From Cytospora piceicola (Eukaryota; Ascomycota; Sordariomycetes; Diaporthales; Cytosporaceae), in NCBI GenBank assembly GCA_023375675.1, contig JALQBC010000003.1, positions 1,488,001-1,552,000 on the forward strand: a DNA stretch of 64,000 nt, in the 5' to 3' direction. This document shows, one piece after another, positions 1 to 10,900 of this stretch. Position 1 is the stretch's first letter. Each line of letters starts with the position of its first letter. Made by a program: the position numbers and the translations under genes. Under the pieces are notes generated by a model, which saw only the letters and a program-made list of their open reading frames with translations, had not been told where the DNA came from and searched no databases.

Positions 1-1203
1 GCAGGCGCAGTGGGACGGTCTCCGCAAGCGAGGAGGTTGTCCACAGAGCGGCTGAGTTGTCGTCCTCTATTGCTAACGACCGAAGGTGCTCAGGAGTCGG
101 CGGTTCCGAGCCTCCCGTGGATTCATCGTCGTCATAATCGCCAAAGTTGTCGTTTTCCAAGTCGACCCTCGCGCGCTTCCTTTTCTTGTTGTTCATGGAT
201 GCGATCTTGTTCTCCTTCTTGAACACTTCCTTGTAAATCGCTTGAGACGAAGGGCTGCCGTCGGCAAATAGAGCGCTCATTATGGGCTTGAGTGGGCTCA
301 TGCGGCTGTTCTTTGGCATGACATAGGATACAAGAAGAGACTCTCGCAGGTTTCTGTACTCGTATTTGTCCTTCTGACCCTCGTGCTCCACATCAAGACG
401 CTTCCTCTCCTCGTAGTCTGCCTCCAGTACGTCCAACATGTACTCAAGCCATGGTTTCCACCAACGCCATCTGTGTGGATACAGCGCGCTACAGTTGAAG
501 GCCCACCCGAGCACTTTCCAGAAATCTTGACCCCGTGCCCAGACACTGCCCCGGTTCGCTGTCTTACCGCGAATGTGGTCCTCGTCGTCCTCAGAAACGT
601 TGTTGGGACTGAGGCTTCTGTGGCCGCGCCGCCGTGAACTGCTATCTCCGCGGAAAGAGAATGCATCGCGCAGGTTGGCGTTGACGGGGCCTACGGTGGC
701 CAGGACGTTGCGCAGGCACGACAGCGACAGGGATGGGATGTCGTGTGTCGCCGAATCTGCTAGTTTGGACGTGTGGGTAGGGTGAATCGCGAGTGTAGCC
801 AGCACTGCCATCTGCCCCGGTGGAGGGACGAGGCCGGGTTTGGTGGGCGCATGCGTCTGCGATATGCCGTCGCAGAGGAGGCTGTTGATGAGGTTCAGGG
901 CGGCGACATCTTCATGTTTACTCAGCTTGCAGCCCTTTGTCAAAGTTGGAACGCTATCGGGCCATGCTTACAGTACTGTTCTTCAAGGTGTATCTGGCAG
1001 CGCAGCTTCAGTTCACGGGGCAGGTCGAGCGTGTCGCGATATGGCGCCTTGCCGGCGCGACCTCGACCGGCTTCGCCAGGGCTGCTGGGTTCGGTCACGG
1101 TGGCCGCTGTGCCTTCGCTCGCCGTTTGATATCTGGAAATGGATTCGTTGGACACAGGCGTTGGTGTCCGTGTTAACGGGCTCAAAGTCGACGTTGTGGT
1201 CAT
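1..1203 (-). CDS. conserved unknown protein, 5' part (runs off the left edge)
   Basis: The coding frame runs as complement(<1..909, 972..1203), with the ATG at 1203. The 62-nt intron (910-971) has a gtaagc donor, and splicing restores one continuous frame of about 380 residues with no stop to the window edge. The N terminus is Ser/Thr-rich and low complexity. It is followed by a helical segment (after the splice: YYVAALNLINSLLCDG), then a Pro-rich hinge, an Arg/Ser-rich stretch and a Trp-rich block (WARGQDFWKVLGWAFNC, then KPWLEYMLDVLEADYEER). Next come a basic KKRKRAR motif that could be a nuclear localisation signal and an acidic DYDDDES tail. I do not recognise the family. The Trp-rich block looks like a conserved core, and a nuclear role is only inferred from the basic motif. 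The 3' end lies outside the window. Confidence 0.72.
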
Positions 1204-3480
1204 GGTCGCATTATCATTGTCATTATCATCGCCAGTTGGGCATTGTGGAGGAGATGTTGAACGCGATTTGTAAATCCGCGTCACGTCGCAAGCAGCCCCA
1301 TCAACAATGCCCAAAATACCGCCGCCTCTGCGCCTGCGTGTTAGTACAATACTGACAGGGCCTTGACCCACTATAACTGTACGGATATGTACGGTAAATT
1401 TGTCAACCACGTGGTGCAGATAGTTGCACAGGGCAGCCTGACAGGGTGCACAGACTACTGTACACAATCCAAACACCCCCGGAGTGTTAGAGTGTGTAAT
1501 GTTGATCACCACCCAGAATAGTCACGACCATGCTTCATTCTCACATATTTCATCAGGGATTAGAGATCTCGGCAAAACCTTAAATGCACGACAACATAAT
1601 CTTTTCAAAACGTCAAATAGGAGACCTTACCTGCTGCTCAACTCCGAACTTCCGAACCTACTCAGTATACAAAAAATGCCACTCATCTCAAGTGCTCGGA
1701 CAGCCGGTAATTAAAACCTCCCAATAGCCCATGTCCGGCTCGTCGATACCTAAGTATAGATTGCCTTGACCTCGCTGCCCAGGTGCCGAGGTCGCCCCTT
1801 TAAACAGGCACAAGCTCCAATGTCACTTTTTCCAGTACATTACAGTAGTCTCGTTGGCATCAACCCAGGTGTCAACCCATGCGCCGTGTCTTCAATGGAT
1901 AATGTTTCGGATCCAACTCCAGAGACGAAGATTCTGTGGACTGTGGCTACCATACCTAGGTGGTACAGACGGCGGACACTTTGAAGGCATCATACTTGCC
2001 TGTCCCTTCGAGGAACCCAGTTAGCCGTTTCTACAGGTACGACGCTCTTGATATCTTGCGGGGACTACCAGTTGACAGCCAACGCCGGGAGTCTCGATTT
2101 TGGAACTAGAGACAAGTCAAAAGGCAGTGCTATTTTTCATACTGAACATAGTGAGCTCAACATGACCTCGCAGATCCCCAACTTCGTTTTGGTCTTTTGT
2201 GTACTCAAGATGACAATTAGCCTACATTGGGTTCGTCTGTTAATACAGCTGATAGGCCACTCGTTTACTTGGCTCTATGACTGCCTCGACGACTTAGCTG
2301 GCTTCTTCGCCCGGGCCGAGATTCTGGTCGATGCCACTTACTGGGCCCTCGAGGCTACTTTCATCATCAAGACGTCTGAGTGTATCATCAATCGGCAGAG
2401 CGAGAACCTCGTCTGGGCGTAAAGAAACTCTTGGTTCCGGAACTGGAGCGTCAGACGATGCCTAGGTGTTGTTCGCAGTCAAAGATGAGCCCGTGACCGC
2501 GGAGCAACCTATGTTCGATCTCATCACTCCAGCAATTTTAATAATAAGGTCTGGGCCTCAGAACGCCAGTTCCCTTTGCTAAGGGGTTCATAGCATATTC
2601 GCTTCTCAGCAGTGCTCTGGTAGGCCGCGAATATCTTTCATAACCCCTCTATCGTGCTGTTGTTATGATAAATAAGCTTGAACCTTGTTCACACCCCTTC
2701 TAGAAGTAACTAACTCTATTATTTGACACCATACACATGTTAGGGGGAGGGGGTCAACGGGCACAAGGAAGCTCCGTCGAATTTGCTTCAAGAGTCTCCG
2801 GCTTCGAAGCTGTCGTTGTGGCCTTGATGATTCCAGCCCTCATGGACATCGAGTACCCCAGGGTAGACTTGCACATATATATGCATTCATAAGTGGCGAC
2901 ACAGTACAAGTGTCTGACTCAAAAACTGCTTCCTCCGGTCCCTGGCAATTTGATCACTGAGCATTGTCCTATGTCTAGTGAGACTTTGACTTGGGTAACA
3001 TTGTACTTGCATTTGTTTGATCTGTATGATTGTCAACGAAGCCATCGTGGCTAGGTATCCTGGAGGTTACCTTCCAACATCAGTCTTGGCTGGAAGAGCC
3101 TTCGACAATGGTCATTGTCTCTTAACTTGAATTTGGTATTTCATCACTCACACCAATCTACACTGCTCCATACAACCATTGATCATAACCTTGAGAAGAT
3201 CCGTTGCTCACCTGGTCTCAGGTACTCCCCCATCTGGCCAGCTAGATACTGGCATGTCGCTCCTGTATATGACCTGCCTACTCTCAAGCTAGGACATGAG
3301 CCCTAAGGTCTGCAATGGATACATATGTATCACCTGGATTGCCTTCCCAGAATTTGTTACGCTGTTGTCTGTATAGCCTCGCGTTAAGGACCAAAATATT
3401 ACCATCTTGTCGCTCCTTCCATGTCGATGCAGAGCCCTTCAATCTGCATCCCAGAACATGGTAAACTCTTCAACCAGATG
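1204..3480. other. gene-poor intergenic DNA
   Basis: No reading frame here combines length, a plausible start and coding character. The longest plus-strand frame (2048-2422, 124 codons) has no recognisable motif. Base composition is mixed and I see no obvious repeat-induced mutation. The part next to 1204 should hold the promoter of the leftward gene. Confidence 0.5.
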
Positions 3481-3502
3481 GCGTTATCACGGCTACACCA
3501 CT

Positions 3503-3561
3503 TACCTCTACCACATACCTCTACCACATACCTCTACCACTTACCTCTACCACATACCTCT
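3503..3561. repeat. 13-bp tandem minisatellite (TACCTCTACCACA)n
   Basis: Four consecutive 13-bp units beginning at 3503, 3516, 3529 and 3542 read TACCTCTACCACA with one substitution in the third unit. A partial fifth unit follows at 3555. This is the sharpest part of a longer repetitive block. Confidence 0.85.
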
Positions 3562-3930
3562 TGTTCCTACCTGCCTTGTCTATACTGACTCTCTCTATAC
3601 TCGCTTAGTTATAATATGTCTCGTCTATACCTCCCTAATCAGACCAGCCTCGTCCACTCACGCCTACTTTATACAAGCCTCAGATATACTCGCCTCGTCC
3701 ACTCCCGCCTTGCCCACACCCGCCTATTCAGACCAGCCTCCCGCCTAATCTAGATGAGCCTTGTCCATACCTGCCTAACTCTTATTTGCTTTACACATGC
3801 CCGCCTTATATATAACCACCTGATCTATGCCCGCCTTATCCATACTTACATCATCTATAGCTGTCTACTCTACTTCAGTCTTGTCCAAACCAGTATACTC
3901 ATAATCATTTTGTTCATATAACAGGCTGTG
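3562..3930. repeat. degenerate short-period repeat, consensus near CGCCTTATCCATACC
   Basis: A run of roughly 14-18-bp units recurs with substitutions and small indels. Examples are CGCCTCGTCCACTC, CGCCTTGCCCACACC, GCCTTGTCCATACC and CGCCTTATCCATACTT. It reads like an aged minisatellite. The core resembles the CCGCCTCCTCTATTGCAC element inside the longer repeat just downstream, so the two blocks may share an origin. Confidence 0.65.
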
Positions 3931-3939
3931 AAGGATCTT

Positions 3940-4740
3940 AGTATGTCCCCTAGAATCGCGCTTTGGTATGTCGCCCCTCAACATGTGCTTTAATTGACCC
4001 GAATACTGGAACTATATACCACACCCGTCTCAAGTGGTCTACACCTTGCTGTGATGTCTTCTTGTTGTCAATCTGAGCTGCTTGGCCCAGTTGGCCCCAG
4101 TTGGTTTCTGTTCCGCAGTACAGGCTCTGTGGCATGTGCTAACCCCCCGATATTTGCGTCCCGGGATGCCCGTTCACTCAATGTCCTGCTATATATCGTA
4201 CCTATGCACTATACCCACCTCCTCTATTGCACCCGCCTCCTCTAAACTTCCTGCAACTTCCCACTGTATTGCTTGTTTCAATCGGTTGGCCCAGCTAGAC
4301 CTAACCTGTTGCTGTTTTGCAGTACAAGATTCTGATATCACCCGGGATTCTCGTCCCGGGATGCCCGTTCACTTGATGTCCTGCCACATATCGTGACTAT
4401 GCACCATACCCACCACCTTTATTGCATCCGCTTCCTCTATTGCACCCGCCTCCTCTAGAACTTTCTGCAACTTCCCACTATTTTGCTGGTTTCAATTCAT
4501 TGGCCTAGCTAGACCTAACCTGTTGCTGCTTTGCAGTACATGGTTCTGATATCTCCCGGAATTGGCGTCCCGGGATGCCCCTTTTCTCAACCTCCCCCCG
4601 GATATCGTGACTATGCATCACACCCGCCCTTCCACATCTTGCAGTGATTTCCTTCTTGACTTTTCAACCAGGTGCGGACCCGCTTGGCTCCAGCTGGTTC
4701 TTGGTTTGCAGCACAGACCGCAGAGGCTTTGGTGTCTTCC
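3940..4740. repeat. degenerate tandem repeat of about 170-215 bp upstream of the DNMT5-type gene
   Basis: Four partly diverged copies start near 4068, 4275, 4490 and 4661, each opening with a TTTCAAT-like box. Shared landmarks in order are a TTGGCCCAGCTAGACC-like block, TTGCAGTACA, GTCCCGGGATGCC (CCCGGGATGCC at 4160, 4355 and 4569), ATATCGTGACTATGCA and CTATTGCACCCGCCTCCTCT. A still weaker copy may precede 4068. The last copy ends about 240 bp before the likely start codon of the methyltransferase gene. Confidence 0.75.
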
Positions 4741-4774
4741 ACATTGGAGCTTCCACAACTTTTACAACACAGTC

Positions 4775-4860
4775 TCTTCTCTCTCCCTTCTTCCATTCTC
4801 CCCACCCAATCCCTCATTCTCCCTTTGCCTTCTCCAAGCCATCTCCGTTCGCTCCCAGGA
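4775..4860 (+). promoter_or_regulatory. pyrimidine-rich promoter tract of the DNMT5-type gene
   Basis: A strong CT-rich stretch with runs such as CTTCTCTCTCCC and CTCCCCACCC lies 120-200 bp upstream of the ATG at 4979. Such tracts commonly mark core promoters and transcription starts in filamentous ascomycetes. The role is inferred from position and composition. Confidence 0.5.
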
Positions 4861-4978
4861 GCGTTCTCTCTTCTCATTGATCGTCAGTTGATCTCTGCGC
4901 TTCCTGTATTTACTTGCAACCGCTCTTTGATCGCCTTCGCTCGCCCCCCTTGCGCCTGAGCGTCCGCCACACCTCGCC

Positions 4979-7900
4979 ATGGCTCGCCAGCCGCCAACTA
5001 CCATGGCTCCTCATCATCACGCGACGAGGGGATCAAGATCGAGACGGCAAGACAATCGTCTCGATTCGCCTTCTGATCACATCGTGGAGGCTCAAGGGGA
5101 CGTCATGCGTAAGTATTATCTATTGCATACCTTTCCCTGTTCCCCAACATTGAATGCTACGCACCGTCAGTTACCTTATTCCCTACCCAAAGCCTCCTTC
5201 ACAGCGTCAATTGGGTATGGTACTTCGCAGCTTCATGTTGTTTGATATGGTCCTCCTGCTGCAGCAATTGATCTATGTCCAAGTCGACCATTCCCAATCG
5301 CTATGGCAATGTCACACCCCCCCCCCTCCTCAACACATGATTTCCAAGCATCACTACTCCAGCACGGCAGGAAGATATTGCGATTATTGCATACTTCCAT
5401 TTGAAAGTTCTCCCTTTCCACCCCTTATGTTGTCGAATTCCTCACCTCAACAGCATTTATTTGGTTATTGACGACTGGAATCCAGACACTGCCAGTGTGG
5501 CACCCGCGCTGCTCCCTCAAGATCAACAAGATGGCCCTGTTCAACTTCAGTCGCACGACCAATCAGCCCTCGCCCCAGTTCAGCACAACGAACCATCGCA
5601 GCCCTCAGCCACATCCTCAGCCAACTCGATCGCGTCCGTAAAGGGTAAGAAGCGAAAGGCAGTGGTTGATGCCTCGATACAGCCACCCACCAAGCAGAAC
5701 AAGACGAGTACTGCCAAGAAGACCACATCGGATAACCGTAAATCCAATGTCAAGGCCAACGTCAAGTCCAACGTCAAGTCCAACGCCAAGGGTAAGACCT
5801 CGTCTGATGGAGCTGATGACGAGCCATCTGAAGAAATCGTCGTTGTGGACCTGCCTCCATCTACCGAGAAGCCGCTGTACAATCTCCGCGAGATCATTGC
5901 CGACCTTCTGGAGCGATCCCAGAGCGATGGCCTGAACCATTACGTTCAGAGTGGTCGCCAGTTCTTCATCCGTGTCGGCACGCTGTGCTCGGGAACTGAT
6001 GCACCGGTCCACGTAATGGACCTCTTTGGCATGCTGAAGAACGAGCAAGGCAGTCAAGTTTTCACCACTATCAACTGTTTCGGCTGCGAGATCGAACCCT
6101 TCAAGCAGGGTTTCCTCATGCGCAACAGCAAGCCGCAGTTGCTTTTTCGAGATGCAAAGGATTTTGCCAAGGATGGTGCACGTCATGCGTAAGTGGTCTT
6201 GATTCTCTCGTGGTTGTCTGTCACTGACCAATATCTGTTGAAGTCACCTGGTTACGGGAACGGAGGCCGCAATCCCACAAGTCGACTTGTTCATTGCAGG
6301 TACCTCCTGCGTGGATTTCTCCTCACTCAACTCTAGAAAGAGCAGGGTCTTTGCAGGACTGGCAGTCGAGAACAAGAATTGGCAAAGTTTGAAGGCTAAG
6401 CATGGTGGCCAACTTTCGCTTTGTCATTTATCGCGCGAGTCCTGGCGTAAAGCCATTGATTCTATGATGGATGTCAGTGGCTCGAGCAATACTTCGACCA
6501 CCACGTTCGCCTCAGCCATGAATTACATCTTTGAGCATCAGCCAAAGATCGTGATCTTTGAAAACGTGGAGAGTGCACCATGGCAGAGTGTCGTTGAATA
6601 CGTCTTCCCACTGTGTGGCTATGCCGCCGCAGTCATGAAACTGGATACCAAGCTCTTCTATCTACCCCAGACTCGCAGCCGGAAATACCTCGTCGCCTTC
6701 AGCCACAGCGCCTTCACTCTCGAAGGTGCCCAGGCGCTTGCCGCCACTGTTGGGGAGGCTACAGAAAAGCTGAAGCGCATGCACTCCAGCTCAGTTACAG
6801 ACTTTCTGTTGGCACTGAATAGTCTTGAACTTCAACGCGCACGGAATGAGATGGAGCTCATGTCCCAGGCCAGAAGGGATAGGGACACGGAGTGGAGTTT
6901 CTCGCGTTCTCGTCATTTGGCATTCCGGCGTCATCATAAACTTCCAGACAAACGTCCTTGGATCCGTTGGAAGGACAATGGCAGCTCAAACCCACCGGCT
7001 AAGATGTGGAAGCCATGGGAGGACCGTCAACCGAAGCGCGTGAGCGACCTGTTGGAATGCATGTATCTGCTTGCCAGGTACGGATCCAGCCCACACGGCC
7101 GTTACGACCTTGCTTTCAAAGCTCAGATCATTGACTGCAGCCAAAACGTTGATCGACTCGACATCAAGCAATGCTTTGGCAGAACCGGTTGCCTCACTCC
7201 CTGTGCCATTCCTGTCCTGGCTCTCGAAGCCCGCCCTGTCACCGGCTCCGAGTCGTTGAAGCTGCAGGGCTTGCCTATTGAGAACTTCGACATGAGCATC
7301 GAAACCCAAGAACAATTGCAGGACTTAGCTGGCAACGCTATGTCAACTACAGTTGTAGGCGCCACCATCCTCGCTTCGCTCCAGTGTGTGGCGAAGACGG
7401 CCAGGGACCTTGAGCTTGACTGGCTGGAGACCATGTTCCATAGAGGAATGTTCAAAGCCATGCGTGTGATGTCGAATACGTTCCAAAGCAAGGGCACAAA
7501 CCTCGACCATGGATTGCGTGAGGAACTCTGGGAGCTCAAGCTGTTCGTACATCTACTGCCAAGAAGAAACGTACGGGAGATCCTCGAGCTTGGTCAGCAG
7601 ACACGACGACGGTGCTATTGCTACCATACTCTTGCATACAGCAGTCTGGAGCTATACGAGTGTACTGTATGCAACACAAGCCTTTGCAAGAGCTGCAAGG
7701 GCAATCCGGAACATCACCTCGTAAAGTCGCCACAGTCTCTGGAACAACTCAAGTCTCTGCCTTTCTCCAAGGCTGAACATGCTATTCGCCAGTATTTTCC
7801 CTCGGTACTACCTTTCATCGAAGGTGTTGATTCAGCCTCGGTTGTGAAATTGAAACAGGCTTTGCTTCTTTCGGACTACGATGCTTCCAAGACAGCTATT

Positions 7901-10900
7901 CTCGCACAAGCCATTCTCAATGGGCTTTGTCAGAGCACATACCAGCTTCGTTTTGTCGAGATCACCGACGTCACCCGCATCGAGTATACCGCTGAGCCAA
8001 ACTTCATTATGAGAGTCATCGTCGAGAAAGACAAACTCGTCTGGTACCTCTATTTGAACGAATGGTGTGAATTTGCCGAGGGCTTACGCGGGACGCACAA
8101 GACTAACCGCCCTATCGCACGGGCAATTGTCGAATGGTATCATGCTAGCCAATTTCCTAACTCATGGGAGTTCTGGTCCCCAAAGAAAGTTTATTTTCCC
8201 TTGTGCCTGCGTCTCGAGGCTGATCGGAGACTTCACCTTGAAAAGGTTGGGGCTCTCCAGAATCTCCCTCTTAGTGTTCAGCGACCCATCAAAAGCCTTG
8301 AGCAGAGCGTTTGGACTTACCACCAAGAGTGTGGCTTTCCCGAGGACGCACTTTGGGTGAGCGAAGATCGCGGAGAGAAGCTCTTTCTTTTCAAGGACGT
8401 CGACCCCGTCGGTCCTTCTGACAAAGATGAGTTTGTCATATCCTCCATCAGCCGTGAGATGGGACGAGCGCCAATAGCCGAGACTCGTCCCGTCTTGCTT
8501 AGGATCAATCAAGAGGACCAAATTCACCTTAAGATCAAGGGCATGGTAGACAGCAACAAGGATGAAGGTGTCGCTACTGTCGGCGATTGTATTCCAATAC
8601 TAGCCTCTGTCGACGGTTGGTGGGAGGACTTGGAGGCTCACCGCATTCGCGTTCGAGCATTTACAGGATGTATGGATGCTCCTTGGATGCAACACTTCCC
8701 TGCAAGTCCCCCGGTAGATATCTGCCTTGCAACCGACACTTACGACCCGTCTGGTCCTTACGCGTCTTGTCGTATGCACCAAGACTTGCTCACAATGTCT
8801 TTGCCCATATTAGAAGCGCCAGAGGTTCTACACAAATTCACGAAGACGCTCAGGGACCTTGATCTCACCCACCAGTTAGATTTCGCAGAGTTTGCAAAAC
8901 TAATCGGTCCTTGCTACTTCGCCGTGGAGCAAGAGATCACAAAGTCGGGCAGGCGCCGAGTGCTTGAGAAAGACGTGGTGCTGTCTGCAGATTGTGTGGG
9001 GTGCGCTTCAAAGGTCCCAGAAGTGCTCTTCGAGAAGGCAGAAAAGGTTCGAGGAACCGGTGCGAGATCTATCGGACCCGTTGCTGCTCGGCATAGAGCG
9101 CAGGATCGTGTTGCATACAACCACATGCTCAATACCAGACCATCTGCTCTTCGAATTGATCACAATGTTGACCCTGCTCGAACGGCTCATCCGAAGAAGC
9201 TCGACGACGTCACTTACGTCGATGTTCGTTTCGTCGCCCACGGTCACAGCCTCTTACAGAAAGCCCGCTCATATTTGGCTGAGCATCCAGCTCATTATCA
9301 GGACTCGGTTGAGACTCGAGGAACCTTTGCCTTCGAAGTTAGTGTTTTAGAAGACCCACGGCTCGACCTTGCTCGGATTGAGATTATGCCTCCCACTCCG
9401 GTGGACCCGAAGGACGCAAAGCAGCCTGAGGGCTTCCAGAGCGGCATTGAGCTCTTCCCAGAGCAAATCAACTCTCTTCACTGGATGTTGGAGCGAGAGC
9501 AAATACAAAACCCTCCCGGCTTCGTTGAAAAGGAGATTGCGGAGGTGTATGTGGACCAGCTGCGATTGCGCGTTTACGCACACGCCGAGAGAAACATAGT
9601 CCGTCGCGGTAGAGTCGTGGCTGACGATGTTGGATTTGGAAAGACCGCTGTGTGCCTTGGGCTCATCGCAAGTCAGCATGACACTGACCGAAATGAGTTT
9701 CTGGATTTGCGCAAGAGCAACCCACAACTCCGAGGAATGTGCCATCTCCACGCCACTCTGGTCATCGTCCCCAATCAGCTCACCCAGCAGTGGTACTGCG
9801 AGGCAAAGAGGTTCTTGCAGAACAACAACCATATCCTGATCATTCAAGATTTCCGCCAGCTTCAGACTCTCCGGCCCACGGACCTGGAGAGCGCAGATAT
9901 CATCATCTGCAGCAGCAAGGTCATGCACGACACTGGCGAGAGATACCATAAGGAGCTTTCGAACTACTGTGGAGCCAACGACATAGAGACCAGGAACTTG
10001 ATGGCCCTGCCAAGGGTCTATCGCGCTTGGTACAAGGCGGTGCATAAGGTCCTTCGTGAAGTCCGTGGCGATGCCCTCGATTTCCTACGCGTTGCTAACC
10101 CGCGAGCCAAGGGTGCCAAGGAGAAACAAGATGTATCGTTGGGCTCTCTGAATAATAAGCTGGACCAGATCAGGCAATCCGGACAGGCCAATGGTGGTGA
10201 ACTTGAGTTTGTCCCGCCTCTCGCACCTTCTACAAAGTGGAAGCCAATGATGCTCCTCGAACTATTTAGCTTCTCACGGCTCATTTGGGACGAGTTCCCC
10301 TACGAGAACCTCCCCGTAACTGAGTTTGTGGCCAACTGCGCAACGACTTCGAAGTGGATGCTCTCCGGCACACCTCCACTCACCACCCTGGGAGACATCT
10401 GCAAGGTCGCCTACCTCTTCAACGTGCATGTGGCGAGGCCCTTGTCCATGGTGATCGGGAGACAGCCGCCTATCTGCGACCATCCTCCACTTGAGCCACT
10501 CTCAGATCTTGAGACAACAGTCTCATACATGAGCCGCAATTCTCCGCCTGCGTTACAGGAGCGTCACGACCAAGCAACACTTTTTGTGGTGACATTCATG
10601 CGCAAGAACACTCGGAAGATGGATCTTCGAGCTAGCGAGAGCCCCCTTGTCTTGACCACGTCGACCACTTGCTCTCTGGCGTACATGGAGCTTCAGCAAG
10701 AGCTCAGCAGTCGCACGTTCAACGCAAATCTGGTCGCAGCAGATCCCCGTCGTCGTCTCATGAGCCGAGTGGACTGGACTGGGAGCAGGCTCGGTCGGGA
10801 GCGATCTACCGAGGCATTAATGCTTCGCGCCTCCGGATCATTCCAGGACGTCAAGGAACAGACCGGTCATCTGGCATTGAAAACCGCAAATAGCACCCTA

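Noticed and set aside
1500..3400. Possible repeat-induced point mutation in the AT-richer space
   Set aside because: Base composition is mixed and I see no strong TpA excess or long runs of C-to-T-type decay. A dinucleotide index calculation would settle it.
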